From: CBDCGS01 sp965216915
Lineage (GTDB): Bacteria > Pseudomonadota > Alphaproteobacteria > UBA828
Reading direction: 5' to 3'
DNA length: 64,000 nucleotides
NCBI GenBank assembly: GCA_965216915.1
Contig: CBDCGS010000011.1
Coordinates: forward strand, 1,550,001 to 1,614,000
Below, piece by piece: positions 23,492-33,208 of the stretch. The translations under genes were made by a program, and so were the position numbers. Each line of letters opens with the position of its first letter. Positions within the stretch are counted from its first letter, which is position 1. The notes beneath the pieces were generated by a model. It worked only from the letters and a program-made list of their open reading frames with translations. It had not been told where the DNA came from and made no database searches.

Positions 23492-25923
23492 TCGCGCGTG
23501 GACCGCTCGATGTTGACACTCCGGCAGTGACTGAGCCTGCGCGGGGGGTGCGGGGCCTGGTCGAGTCCGGCGGCCTACGCATGATCGGTCTTGCAGGCGC
23601 GGCGCTCATGGGCGGGATCTGCGTGGTGGTCGGCGGCTTCCTCGCGACACCGGCGATCTGGGGTGGCCTGGCATTGCTGTTCTGCGCTGTCGCGGCTGCG
23701 TTCGCCCTCTTGTGGCGCGAACGCAGCGGCATGAGCGCGGTGTCCCGCGCGCTCGACGCGGCGATGCGTGCCGGCGAGGATGGCTGGTATGTCGCGCGGA
23801 GCGATGGATCCGCCTATTTCGTGAACCGCGCGTTCGAACGCCTCGCCGGCTGCGATACGCCAACCGCATTGCTCGCCCGCGCCTCCGGCTCCCGGGTGCG
23901 AGACCTGCAAGCGGCGATCGACGAGGGCCGCGGCGGCACGGCGGAGCTCTCGCTCGACGACGGCAAACGCCATTTGCGCATCACGGCCGCCCCGCTCGGC
24001 GATCCGCCCGGCGCGGTTGTTTGGCGCGTCGTCGACATCACGGAGAGCCACGCCGCGGCGGCGGCCGCATCGCAGCGCATGGCCCAGCTCACGGCGATGC
24101 TCGAGCATGCGCCCGCCGGGTTCTACGAGGCTGATGCCGAGGGGCGCTTCGCGTCCGTCAACCCGGCGCTTGCGGCGCTGCTGGATGCTGCGCCCGATGC
24201 GTTGATCGGCCAGCCTGTCGGCGCGCATCTTGCCGAGCGCCCGGCGATCGCCGAAGGCGGCGCCACCACCGCCGGCGCGATACGCCTCCAGCCCACCGGG
24301 AGCCCGCCGATCGACGCCGTGATCGCTGAGGCACCCCGCGCGGACAACGATGGCCGCCGTATCGGCGTGCTGCTTCCGAAGCCCGAGTCGGCGGGCAACC
24401 CGTCGGCCGAGGGCCATCTCGAGGCGCTGTTCGAGCGCGCGCCCATCGGCATCGCGCGCTTGGATTCAGCCTGCGGCATCGTCGAGTGCAATGAGGCGTT
24501 TTGCCGTGCCCTCCACATGCAAGATGGGACACTCAAGGGTCAGTCGATCGAGCGCTACATTGCAGAGGCGGAGCGTGAGCCTGCGCGCGAGGCCCTGGCC
24601 GCGACGCTCCGCGGTGAGGCGACAACGATGCCGCTCGAGGTGCGAATCGAGCGCGACCGCGACAGCGAGCGCGTGGTCTCGCTCTACGCCACCCGCCACG
24701 ACGCGACCGACGGGCACGGGCTCACCGTGCATTTGATCGACACGACCGAGCGCCGAAGCCTTGAGGTGCAATTCGCGCAAGCGCAGAAGATGCAGGCCGT
24801 GGGCCAACTCGCCGGCGGGATCGCCCACGATTTCAACAATCTGCTCACCGCGATCATCGGATTTTGCGATCTGCTTTTGATGCAGCACCAGGCGGGTGAC
24901 CACGCCTTCGCCGACATCATGCAGATCAAGCAGAACGCGAATCGCGCAGCCAACCTGGTGCGTCAGCTTCTTGCCTTCTCCCGCCAGCAGACCCTGAAAC
25001 CCAAGACGCTCGTGGTCACCGATGTTCTCGCCGAGCTGTCGAATCTGATTCGTCGCCTGATCGGTGAGAAGATCGAGCTCACCATGAACCACGGGCGCGA
25101 CACAGGCTTCATCAAGGCAGACGAGGGGCAGCTCGAGCAGGTGATCGTCAACCTCGCGGTCAACGCACGCGACGCGATGTCCGATGGCGGAACGCTCACA
25201 ATCCGGACCAATCGCTTGACCACCGAGGCTCCGACGCGAATCGGTCACGGCGTGCTGCCTCCGGGGGATTACGTGCGGATCGACGTGTCGGATACCGGCG
25301 TCGGCATGACCAAGGACCAGCTCGGCAAGATCTTCGAGCCATTCTACACGACCAAGGAGGTGGGCGCGGGCACGGGGCTCGGGCTTTCCACGGTCTACGG
25401 CATCATCCATCAGTTCGGTGGCCATGTTCTCGTCGATTCGACTCAGGGCGTGGGAACGACGTTCAGCGTGTTTTTGCCGCACTTCGTGCCTGACGAGGGC
25501 ACTGTCGCAGGCGCGGCCGCGGTCGGGGCGCAAAAGGCCAAGACGCGCGACCTCACCGGCCAGGGCACCATTCTCCTTGTCGAGGACGAGGATGCAGTGC
25601 GCATGTTTGGCGCACGCGCGTTGCGCAAGAAAGGCTATACCGTGCTCGAAGCCGATTGCGGTGAGATGGCTCTCGAGGTTCTCGATGCGGCAAGCGAGCC
25701 GATCGACCTGCTCGTCACCGATGTCGTCATGCCCGGTGTCGACGGGCCCACTCTGACGAAACAGATCAAGGAGACCCGGCCTGACCTCAAGGTGATCTAC
25801 ATCTCGGGCTATGCTGAGGACAACTTCCGCTCCAGCGTCGACGAAACCGTCAATTTTCTCCCAAAACCCTTCAGCCTCAGCCAGCTCGCGAGCAAGGTGA
25901 AGGAGGTCATGACCGCGGCATAG
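23488..25923 (+). CDS. cckA: Hybrid sensor histidine kinase CckA
   Basis: An 811-residue membrane kinase that, in alphaproteobacteria, phosphorylates CtrA and CpdR through ChpT. Two hydrophobic segments (about 31-52 and 55-73) are followed by PAS-like regions up to about 420, a HisKA domain with GGIAHDFNN (His near 447), a HATPase domain with NLAVNARDAM (N box) and DTGVGM / GTGLGLSTVYG (G boxes), and a receiver domain with LLVEDED and LLVTDVVMPG (Asp near 744). The HisKA segment through IMQIKQNANRAANLVRQLL is diagnostic of CckA. Position at the end of a flagellar operon fits the CtrA control of flagellar genes. Confidence 0.96.
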   Translation: MIARGPLDVDTPAVTEPARGVRGLVESGGLRMIGLAGAALMGGICVVVGGFLATPAIWGGLALLFCAVAAAFALLWRERSGMSAVSRALDAAMRAGEDGWYVARSDGSAYFVNRAFERLAGCDTPTALLARASGSRVRDLQAAIDEGRGGTAELSLDDGKRHLRITAAPLGDPPGAVVWRVVDITESHAAAAAASQRMAQLTAMLEHAPAGFYEADAEGRFASVNPALAALLDAAPDALIGQPVGAHLAERPAIAEGGATTAGAIRLQPTGSPPIDAVIAEAPRADNDGRRIGVLLPKPESAGNPSAEGHLEALFERAPIGIARLDSACGIVECNEAFCRALHMQDGTLKGQSIERYIAEAEREPAREALAATLRGEATTMPLEVRIERDRDSERVVSLYATRHDATDGHGLTVHLIDTTERRSLEVQFAQAQKMQAVGQLAGGIAHDFNNLLTAIIGFCDLLLMQHQAGDHAFADIMQIKQNANRAANLVRQLLAFSRQQTLKPKTLVVTDVLAELSNLIRRLIGEKIELTMNHGRDTGFIKADEGQLEQVIVNLAVNARDAMSDGGTLTIRTNRLTTEAPTRIGHGVLPPGDYVRIDVSDTGVGMTKDQLGKIFEPFYTTKEVGAGTGLGLSTVYGIIHQFGGHVLVDSTQGVGTTFSVFLPHFVPDEGTVAGAAAVGAQKAKTRDLTGQGTILLVEDEDAVRMFGARALRKKGYTVLEADCGEMALEVLDAASEPIDLLVTDVVMPGVDGPTLTKQIKETRPDLKVIYISGYAEDNFRSSVDETVNFLPKPFSLSQLASKVKEVMTAA

Positions 25924-25933
25924 CGGCGCCTCG

Positions 25934-27394
25934 ATGGCAGAGACCACGCGGAAACGAATCGAAGACCTGGCGGCCGCAGCGCGCGGACTGGAGCCCGGGT
26001 TCGCCGAACGCGCGGATCTCAACGATGCGATCACGGCGCACGCCGCCCAGTTCCTGGAGCGTTTGGCGCGCGCGCCGGCGTATCAAACACCGCGCGATCC
26101 GAGCGCCGCGGCGCATGCGCTCGCCGTCGACGAGCTGGGCACGGATCTCACGTCTCTGTTGGCGACCCTCGACACGTTCGTCGAGCGGCCCGGCATCGAG
26201 ACCGCGGGCGCCGGGCATCTAGGCTACATTCCTGGCGGCGGGCTCTATCACGCGGCGCTTGGGGACTACCTCGCCGCGGTGAGCAACCGCTTCGTCGGGC
26301 TCAACGCCGCCAATCCGGGCGCGGTCTCCCTTGAGACTACACTTCTGCGCTGGCTTGCCGACACCATGGGCTTGCCGGCGAGTGCCGCCGGCACGTTGAC
26401 CTCAGGCGGGAGCACGGCGACGCTCACCGCCTTCGTCGCCGCGCGCGACGCCGCGGGCCTCTCCGATCCCACGGGCGGGGCGCCGGTCGTCTACGCCACC
26501 GCGCATGCGCACCACTGCGTGGCGAAGGCGCTGCATGTGATCGGCCAGGGCGCCGCGCCGCGTCGCGATATTCCGACCGACGCGGAGCATAGAATGGACG
26601 CGGCCGCGCTCGCGGCGGCGATCGCGGCCGACCGCCGTGCCGGCCTCCGCCCCTGGCTCATTATCGCGACCGCGGGCACCACGAACACCGGCGCGATCGA
26701 CCCGCTGCCGGCGATCGCCGACATTGCCGTGCGCGAAGGCCTCTGGCTCCATATCGACGCCGCCTATGGTGGGTTGTTCGCGCTGTGCGAGGAGGGGCGC
26801 GCCGTGCTCGACGGCCTCGCGCGCGGCGATTCACTGGTGCTCGACCCGCACAAATCGCTGTTCCTGCCGTACGGCACGGGCGCCGTTCTGGTGCGCGACG
26901 GCGCTCATTTGGCCCGCGCGCTAAGCGGGCGCGCCGATTACCTGGCGGCGGAGCACGCCCTCGATCAGCTTTCGCCGAGCGACCTTTCGCTCGAGCTGAG
27001 CCGTCACTTCCGCGGGCTCAGGCTCTGGCTGCCGCTCAAGCTGCTTGGCGTCGCGCCGTTCCGCGCCGCGCTTGCCGAGAAGATGCACCTCGCGCGCTAT
27101 TTCGCGGCCCGCCTCCGCACAATCCCGGGCTTCGAGGTTGGCCCCGATCCCGCGCTCTCGATTGTCACGTTTCGTTTTCTCCCGGCGTCGGGCGACGCAG
27201 ACGGGTTCAACCGACGCCTCGAAGCGGCACTCCGAGACGAAGGCACGGCGTTCTTCAGCACCACCCGTCTCGACGACCGCCTCGTGCTTCGCGCGGCGAT
27301 CCTTTCCTTCCGCACCCATCTCGCCCACATCGACGCGGCGCTGGACGCGATCCAGCGCACGGCGCGGCGGCTGGATCGTGGGGGCGGAGGTTAG
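25934..27394 (+). CDS. PLP-dependent group II amino-acid decarboxylase
   Basis: A 486-residue pyridoxal-phosphate enzyme of the aromatic-L-amino-acid/glutamate decarboxylase family. The PLP-binding Lys lies in DPHKSLFLPYGTG near residues 307-319. Upstream are the substrate-loop pattern GYIPGGGLYHAALGD near 97-111, TSGGSTATLTAF near 156-167 and HIDAAYGG near 274-281 with the Asp that pairs with the cofactor. It starts 10 bp after cckA, so it may be cotranscribed although functionally unrelated. The amino-acid substrate is not predictable from sequence alone. Confidence 0.92.
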   Translation: MAETTRKRIEDLAAAARGLEPGFAERADLNDAITAHAAQFLERLARAPAYQTPRDPSAAAHALAVDELGTDLTSLLATLDTFVERPGIETAGAGHLGYIPGGGLYHAALGDYLAAVSNRFVGLNAANPGAVSLETTLLRWLADTMGLPASAAGTLTSGGSTATLTAFVAARDAAGLSDPTGGAPVVYATAHAHHCVAKALHVIGQGAAPRRDIPTDAEHRMDAAALAAAIAADRRAGLRPWLIIATAGTTNTGAIDPLPAIADIAVREGLWLHIDAAYGGLFALCEEGRAVLDGLARGDSLVLDPHKSLFLPYGTGAVLVRDGAHLARALSGRADYLAAEHALDQLSPSDLSLELSRHFRGLRLWLPLKLLGVAPFRAALAEKMHLARYFAARLRTIPGFEVGPDPALSIVTFRFLPASGDADGFNRRLEAALRDEGTAFFSTTRLDDRLVLRAAILSFRTHLAHIDAALDAIQRTARRLDRGGGG

Positions 27395-27460
27395 GCGAGC
27401 GGCGTCGGCAGCATTGCCGAGCGGCGTCCGCATCGAAGCGGCACCTGGCTGTCGAACTGG

Positions 27461-27898
27461 CTAGCCGTCCGGCACCCATTTGAGGACGTGGCGTGCGAGC
27501 GCGACGCGCTCGCCTTTCTGGTTCACCACGTCGATATCGGCGTATGCGCGGCGTCGGGCGGGATCGGTCTCGACGATCTTGTAGGTTACCGAGACCGTGT
27601 CGCCGATGAAGACTGCGCCCGTGAAGCGCACGCGATCGTAGCCGAGCGAGACCGGTGTCTCGGCCAAGCCGAGGTCGGGGCATTGCGCGATCATCTTGCT
27701 CGCGGTCGCCGACATGAAGCCCATAATCAGGACGCCATGAGCGATGCGATGGCCGAATGACGACTGTGCCATGAAGGCTTCGTCGATGTGCATTGGCGCG
27801 AAATCACCGGTAATGCCGGCGAACTGATAGATGTCGCTCTCGCCGACCGTCTTGGAGAAGCGGGTCTCGTCGCCGACGCTCACATAAAATTCGGCCAT
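27461..27898 (-). CDS. MaoC-like hotdog dehydratase
   Basis: A 145-residue hotdog-fold protein, probably an (R)-specific enoyl-CoA hydratase. The hydratase motif is seen as the Asp/His in YQFAGITGDFAPMHID (about 22-37) and the following HRIAHGVLIMG. The ATG at 27898 gives the standard N-terminus; an earlier ATG at 27937 would add 13 unrelated residues. It lies 13 bp downstream of the NTF2-like gene, in the same direction. Confidence 0.9.
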   Translation of the reverse strand: MAEFYVSVGDETRFSKTVGESDIYQFAGITGDFAPMHIDEAFMAQSSFGHRIAHGVLIMGFMSATASKMIAQCPDLGLAETPVSLGYDRVRFTGAVFIGDTVSVTYKIVETDPARRRAYADIDVVNQKGERVALARHVLKWVPDG

Positions 27899-27911
27899 CG
27901 CTCGATCCCGC

Positions 27912-28370
27912 CTAGGTCTGGTCCGCCCATCCCGCAAGATGTGGCGTGAAGAACTTGAGATCGAGGCGGAGGTGCTTGTAGAGCCACGCGCCGTTCACCT
28001 TGACATAGTCGTCGTCATATTCGGCCGCGAGCCAGCGCGCCTCCTTTCCGCCCTCTTCCGCGGTGGTGCAGGGCATGAGCAGCCACCATTTGCCGTTCGC
28101 GCTGTCGCCGTTGACCGTGATGATCGGGTTCAAGACGAGATGGGCGGCAAAGACGATCTGCCCGGAGACGCCGGCGAAGAAATTGCGGATCTCGTCGCGC
28201 CCGACATAGCGGCCGAACTGCTCGCCGCCATCCCAAATTCCGTCCTCGGTAAAGAGCGCCGCGAGCGGCTCCGGCTGATAGCCGGTGTCGCACAAGGCGC
28301 AATAGTGTGCCTTGAGCTGCTTGATATCCTCGATCGCGGAAAGCCGCGCGACTTGCTCCTCGAACGTCAT
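27912..28370 (-). CDS. NTF2/SnoaL-like small protein
   Basis: A 152-residue alpha-plus-beta barrel protein of the SnoaL_4 / nuclear transport factor 2-like superfamily. The N-terminal helix AIEDIKQLKAHYCALCDTG (about 12-30) is followed by LFTEDGIWDGG and GRDEIRNFFAG, typical of the fold. Members include steroid isomerases, dehydratases and scytalone-type enzymes, or simple ligand binders. It sits between MaoC and the divergent molybdenum hydroxylase, hinting at a small-molecule degradation pathway. Confidence 0.88.
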   Translation of the reverse strand: MTFEEQVARLSAIEDIKQLKAHYCALCDTGYQPEPLAALFTEDGIWDGGEQFGRYVGRDEIRNFFAGVSGQIVFAAHLVLNPIITVNGDSANGKWWLLMPCTTAEEGGKEARWLAAEYDDDYVKVNGAWLYKHLRLDLKFFTPHLAGWADQT

Positions 28371-28493
28371 GGATGGATCCCTCCCTCGGATCGGTGTTGA
28401 ATTGTCCGCCGCAGCTTAGCCGGATTTCGCCCGCGCGCGACTCAGTTGGTGGCGTTATCATGCGGCAACGAGCGAGCGGGGTGGGACGGAGCC

Positions 28494-30833
28494 ATGGCAC
28501 GGTTCGGCGTCGGACAAGCGATTGCCCGCAAGGAGGACGATGTGCTCCTGCGCGGCGCGGCGACATTTCAAGACGATTTCGGGCTGCCCGGCGAGGCCTA
28601 TGCGGCGATCGTGCGCACGCCCCATGCCCACGCCGATATCGAGGCGATCGACCGTGCGGCAGCCAGCGCCGCACCCGGCGTGCTCGCGGTGTGGACGGGT
28701 GAGGATGTCGCGGCAGACCGGCTCGGCACGCTGCCGTGCATCGCCGATGCCTGGCTCAAGCTCGAGCGACCCGACGGCGCGCCCGCCTACTATCCACCCA
28801 ACCCGCTTCTAGCGCGCGACCGGGTGCGCCATGTCGGCGAGGCGGTCGCGATGGTGGTGGCCGAGAGCCGCGCCGCCGCGCGCGATGCGGCGGAGCTGCT
28901 CGCGATCGATTATGCGCCGCTGCCGATCGTCGTCGATGCCGATCAGGCGCGGGAGGAGGACGCGGCCGCGGTGTGGTCGAGCGCGCCGGGCAATCTCTCG
29001 TTCACGTGGCAGCACGGGGATCGGGACGCGACCGACGCGGCGTTTGACGCTGCCGCTCACACGACCGAGGTCGCGCTCGTCAACAACCGGGTCGTCGTCA
29101 ACCCGATCGAGACGCGCGGAGCCCTCGGCGCCTTCGACCCGACGATCGACCGCTACACGCTCTACACCAACAGCCAGCATGTCTTCGCTTGCCGTACGAT
29201 CATCGCGGGCATTCTCGACGTCGAGGAAGACCGCGTGCGCGTGATCGCCCACGATCTCGGCGGCGGCTTCGGCATGAAATATTTCACCTACCCAGAACAG
29301 GCTCTGGTGCTCTGGGCCGCGCGTAAGCTCGACCGTCCGGTCCGCTGGATGAGCGAGCGCTCGGAGGGCTTCCTGAGCGACACGCAGGCGCGCGATCATC
29401 TCAGCCGCGCGGCGCTCGCGCTCGATGCCGACGGCCGGTTTCTGGGCTTGCGGGTGCGCACGCGGGTCAATCTCGGTGCCTATGTGTCTGGCTTTGGGCC
29501 GATCTGTCCGACCATCCTCAACACCCGCATGCTTGCCAACGCCTACTGCACGCCCGCCATCGACGCGGAGGTGGAAGGCGTGCTTACCAACACCGTGTTC
29601 ACCGACGCCTATCGCGGCGCCGGCATCCCGGAATCCAACTATCTGGTCGAGCGTGTGATCGACAAGGCGGCCCTCGAGATGGGCATCGGCCCTGACGAGC
29701 TGCGGCGGCGCAACTTCATTCCCGCCGAGGCGATGCCCTACGCGACACCGCTCGACATCACCTATGACTCCGGTGACTACGCGCGCAACCTGGAGGACGC
29801 GACGTCGCTTGCCGGCTGGTCCGACATCGCGACGCGGCGGGCCGAATCGGCTGAGCGCGGGCGGCTCCGCGGCATCGGCATGGCCGTCTACGTCGAATCC
29901 ACGGTCGGCGATCCCGGCGAGAACGTCTCGATCACCTTCGAGAGCGACGACACGGTGACCCTCCGCGCCGGTACGGGTGGCTCTGGCCAGGGGCATCTCA
30001 CGACCTATGGCCAGCTCCTTGCGGAGGCGCTCGGCATCCCGCTCGATGCGGTTGAGCTGGTCGAGGGCGACACCGACGACCTGCCGCGGGGCGGCGGCAC
30101 GGGTGGCTCGCGCTCGACCTACTCGGCGGGGATGGCGATCAAAGACGGTGCGGACAAGATCATCGCCAAGGGGCGGGAGATCGCGGCGGCCCTCCTCGAG
30201 GCCGCGCCTGACGATATCCGTTTCGGCGACGGCGCGTTCGAGATCAAGGGCACCGATCGGCGCATCGACATCATGACGCTCGCGGCCCGTGCCCGCGACC
30301 CCGCGAACTTGCCGGAGGGCATGGAGCCCGGCCTCGACACGCTCGGCGAATGCCATGACGTCGAGGGCACGTTCCCGAATGGCTGCCACATTTGCGAGGT
30401 CGAGGTCGACCCCGAGACCGGCGTAGTCGCGATCGTCGCCTACGCGGCCGTCAATGATTTCGGGCGCGTCGTCAACCCGATGCTGGTCGACGGCCAGGTC
30501 CATGGCGGGCTCGCGCAGGGCTTGGGCCAGGCCGTGTTCGAGAACTGCGTCTACGACCCGGACTCGGGTCAGCTGCTCACCGGCTCGTTCATGGACTATT
30601 GTCTGCCGCGGGCGGACGATTTGCCCGCCTTCTCGCTCGCCACCAACGAGATCCCGACGACGCTCAACCCGCTCGGCATCAAGGGCTGCGGCGAGGCCGG
30701 CGCGATCCCCTCGCTCGCGGCCGTCGTCAATGCGGTGGTCGATGCCCTGAAAGAGCATGGGGTGACCCATGTCGACATGCCGCTCACGCCGGAGAGGGTG
30801 TGGCGCGCGCTCAACGCGGCCGAAAGGACCTGA
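28494..30833 (+). CDS. Xanthine-dehydrogenase-family molybdenum hydroxylase, large (CoxL-like) subunit
   Basis: A 779-residue molybdopterin-binding subunit that hydroxylates or oxidises aromatic heterocycles, aldehydes or CO. The ATG at 28494 gives the usual N-terminus (GVGQAIARKEDDVLLRGAATF). Cofactor and catalytic landmarks are DLGGGFGMK near 257-265, AYRGAGIPES near 371-380, GGSGQGHLTTYGQ near 495-507, and the C-terminal GCGEAGAIPS near 739-748, whose Glu is the family's catalytic base. CO dehydrogenase has a Cys on its active-site loop that I do not see at the AYRGAG site, so it is more like the general hydroxylases. No small iron-sulfur or FAD subunit gene is next to it, which is unusual. 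Confidence 0.93.
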   Translation: MARFGVGQAIARKEDDVLLRGAATFQDDFGLPGEAYAAIVRTPHAHADIEAIDRAAASAAPGVLAVWTGEDVAADRLGTLPCIADAWLKLERPDGAPAYYPPNPLLARDRVRHVGEAVAMVVAESRAAARDAAELLAIDYAPLPIVVDADQAREEDAAAVWSSAPGNLSFTWQHGDRDATDAAFDAAAHTTEVALVNNRVVVNPIETRGALGAFDPTIDRYTLYTNSQHVFACRTIIAGILDVEEDRVRVIAHDLGGGFGMKYFTYPEQALVLWAARKLDRPVRWMSERSEGFLSDTQARDHLSRAALALDADGRFLGLRVRTRVNLGAYVSGFGPICPTILNTRMLANAYCTPAIDAEVEGVLTNTVFTDAYRGAGIPESNYLVERVIDKAALEMGIGPDELRRRNFIPAEAMPYATPLDITYDSGDYARNLEDATSLAGWSDIATRRAESAERGRLRGIGMAVYVESTVGDPGENVSITFESDDTVTLRAGTGGSGQGHLTTYGQLLAEALGIPLDAVELVEGDTDDLPRGGGTGGSRSTYSAGMAIKDGADKIIAKGREIAAALLEAAPDDIRFGDGAFEIKGTDRRIDIMTLAARARDPANLPEGMEPGLDTLGECHDVEGTFPNGCHICEVEVDPETGVVAIVAYAAVNDFGRVVNPMLVDGQVHGGLAQGLGQAVFENCVYDPDSGQLLTGSFMDYCLPRADDLPAFSLATNEIPTTLNPLGIKGCGEAGAIPSLAAVVNAVVDALKEHGVTHVDMPLTPERVWRALNAAERT

Positions 30834-30835
30834 CC

Positions 30836-31369
30836 ATGGCCCAGGACCCGGTATTCACCGACTTGCCGAACCATTTCATTGCCCAGGCGCGCCAGATTTG
30901 CATCGTGACGCGTGATCTCGACGCGCGTGTGCGCGAATTTGCGGATCGGCTGGGGATCGGGCCCTGGTGGATCCAAACCTACGAGGCGCCGGACCTCGTC
31001 GACACCACCTATCGCGGCCAACCCGGTCACTATTCGATGCGCCTTGCGCTTGCGTGGACCGGCGACCTCAACTGGGAGATCATCGAGCCGGTCAGCGGCC
31101 CCAGCATCTATCACGAGTTCCTCGAGGAGCACGGCGAAGGTCTGCAGCATGTGGGCATTCTCGTTGAGGATGCCGGCGGAAGCCTGGAGGCTGCGAAAGA
31201 GACCTTCATGGAGCGCGGCTTCGAGCCGGTGATGGAGGGCACATGGGGGCGCGTGCGCTTTTGCTATGTGCAGACGGATCAGGCGATCAAGACGACCCTC
31301 GAGCTGATCCATCGGCCGACCGATTGGGTGCGCCCCGCGCCCGAGCGGTGGTACCCGCCACAAGCGTAG
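30836..31369 (+). CDS. VOC-superfamily (glyoxalase/dioxygenase-like) protein
   Basis: A 177-residue vicinal-oxygen-chelate protein, starting two bases after the hydroxylase stop. The pattern QICIVTRDLDARVREFADRLGIGPW (about 19-43) and HVGILVEDAGGSLEAAKE (about 104-121), each with a metal-ligand-type residue, shows two VOC modules. Such proteins act as isomerases, epimerases or ring-opening enzymes. The close coupling to the molybdenum hydroxylase suggests the two act on the same compound. Confidence 0.9.
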   Translation: MAQDPVFTDLPNHFIAQARQICIVTRDLDARVREFADRLGIGPWWIQTYEAPDLVDTTYRGQPGHYSMRLALAWTGDLNWEIIEPVSGPSIYHEFLEEHGEGLQHVGILVEDAGGSLEAAKETFMERGFEPVMEGTWGRVRFCYVQTDQAIKTTLELIHRPTDWVRPAPERWYPPQA

Positions 31370-31528
31370 GGGTACACGCCCGTCACTGGCCGGCCATTCG
31401 GCCCAGTGTATACTCACCCCGCCGAGAACAATCGGGACGCCGCGTCGGTTGATTGCGGAGCCCACGACCGGCACCGGAGGGAAGGCAAACAGGGCGCCGA
31501 TCAGGCGTGAACAAGCGAGGAGATATTC

Positions 31529-33196
31529 ATGAGCAAGTCACCGATTGGCCGTTGGTCGATGGACCGACGGACGTTCCTCAAGGGCACGACGGCTGCCGCT
31601 GCCGCCGCCGCGGTTCCCGGCGCATTGGGTGTTGGTGGTGCTGCCGCGCAAGACCGCGCGAGCACGTTAGTCATTGCCGCGCCTGCGACCCCGCAGAGCC
31701 TCGACAGCGAGTATGATGTGAGCCTCGGCACCTTCGAATCGGTCGCCGCGTGCTACGATTCGCTGGTCGAGTTCGAGAAGATCCCGGATGCCGGCGTGCC
31801 GACCGCGCTGCGCGAGGACATCAAGGATTATCCCGATCGCCCTGGCCGCGTGAACATGAAGGGCAAGCTCGCCGAGAGCTGGGAGATCGACCCCAACAGC
31901 CAGTGGATCCGCTTCAAGCTCCGCGAAGGCGTCAAGAGCAACTGGGGCAACGACCTCACGGCGGACGACGTCGTATGGACCTGGCACCGCAAGCTCGAGC
32001 TCGGCGCGATCGGCGGCTTTTTCGCCAACACGATCAGCCTGACGCGCAAGGAGCAAATCAAGGCCGAGGGCTCGCACGTGGTTTCGTTCAACCTCGACCA
32101 CCCGAACCCGCTTCTTCTGAAGCTGCAGCCGAACCTCTACAACCCGATCTACGATTCGAAGAAGTGCCAGGAGGTCGGCGGCACGGACGATCCGTGGGCC
32201 AAGGATTTTCTGCAAAACGACACGGCGGGCTTCGGGCCCTACCGCATCGACCAGCTCACGCGCGGCGCGCAGGCCGTCTACAAGGCACGCGACGATTATT
32301 ACGGCGGCAAGCCGGCAATGGACACGGTGATCCTACGCGAGGTGCCGACCTCGGCGAACCGGGCGCAGCTTCTGCAGGGCGGTGCCGTGGACATCGCGCA
32401 ATATCTGCAGCCGCTGGAGCTTGTGCAGCTCGCTAATGCACCTGGCGTCGCCGTTGAGACGATCCCGGCGACCTTCATGCTCTGGATCGAGCTCAACGCC
32501 AAGATTGAGCCGTTCGGGAACATCGACGTGCGCCGCGCGATGAACTTCGCCTTCCCGCAGGAGCAGGTGATCTCGACGGTGTTCCAGAATCTTGCGAGCC
32601 CGCTCACCGGCTGCATGCCCGACATCTATCCGGGCTTCAACGCCGCCTACTGGGAGTATGGCAAGCAGGATCTCGACCAAGCGCGCGAGCTTTTGAAGGG
32701 CGCGGGCTACGGCGACGGGTTCTCCACCGTGCTCGCCTACGACGCCTCGCAGGCGACCCAGGAGACCACGGCGATCTTGTACCAGAGCGCGCTCAAGGAA
32801 ATCGGCGTCGATCTGCAGCTCAAGAAGATCCCGGCGGCGACGTTCTACAACAACGTCTCCGAGCGCAAGCAGCCGATGATCTTCTACTATGATTCGCCGT
32901 GGTGTCCGGATCCGGGCTACTCGATGAACCTCTATTTCCACTCCAAGTCGTTCATCAACTACTCGAACTACGAGAACGCGCGGGTGGACGAGCTGATCGA
33001 TAGCGCGGCGCAGACCGGCGATATGGACGCCCGCCTTGCCGCCATGGACGAGGTGCAGCAGATCGTGATGCGCGAGGCGCCCTGGGTGTTCGGCGCGTTC
33101 ACGAACTACTCGATGGCGCGGCGCGCAGACGTGAAGGGGTGGACCTACTACACCTCCAACAACATGCGCTTCCAGGACTTCAGGCGCGAAGCATAG
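31529..33196 (+). CDS. Peptide/opine-type ABC transporter substrate-binding protein (Tat signal)
   Basis: A 555-residue periplasmic binding protein of the SBP_bac_5 (DppA/OppA/NikA) family. The N-terminus MSKSPIGRWSMDRRTFLKG carries a twin-arginine motif (DRRTFLKG), a hydrophobic stretch and an AQ cleavage site near residue 42, so export is probably through Tat. Family segments are LAESWEIDPN near 112-121 and DDVVWTWHRKLE near 147-158. It is the first gene of a five-gene importer operon. A 13-bp stem-loop follows at 33209. The ligand could be a peptide, opine or similar compound. Confidence 0.93.
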   Translation: MSKSPIGRWSMDRRTFLKGTTAAAAAAAVPGALGVGGAAAQDRASTLVIAAPATPQSLDSEYDVSLGTFESVAACYDSLVEFEKIPDAGVPTALREDIKDYPDRPGRVNMKGKLAESWEIDPNSQWIRFKLREGVKSNWGNDLTADDVVWTWHRKLELGAIGGFFANTISLTRKEQIKAEGSHVVSFNLDHPNPLLLKLQPNLYNPIYDSKKCQEVGGTDDPWAKDFLQNDTAGFGPYRIDQLTRGAQAVYKARDDYYGGKPAMDTVILREVPTSANRAQLLQGGAVDIAQYLQPLELVQLANAPGVAVETIPATFMLWIELNAKIEPFGNIDVRRAMNFAFPQEQVISTVFQNLASPLTGCMPDIYPGFNAAYWEYGKQDLDQARELLKGAGYGDGFSTVLAYDASQATQETTAILYQSALKEIGVDLQLKKIPAATFYNNVSERKQPMIFYYDSPWCPDPGYSMNLYFHSKSFINYSNYENARVDELIDSAAQTGDMDARLAAMDEVQQIVMREAPWVFGAFTNYSMARRADVKGWTYYTSNNMRFQDFRREA

Positions 33197-33208
33197 AACG
33201 AGCTCCTT

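Noticed and set aside
28809..30770. A 653-codon minus-strand frame inside the molybdenum hydroxylase gene
   Set aside because: It has no domain or start signal and lies wholly antisense to a gene with clear family motifs.
31384..31413. An imperfect hairpin and a TATACT hexamer before the peptide importer
   Set aside because: The stem is bulged and lacks a T run, and the hexamer has no -35 at a suitable distance.
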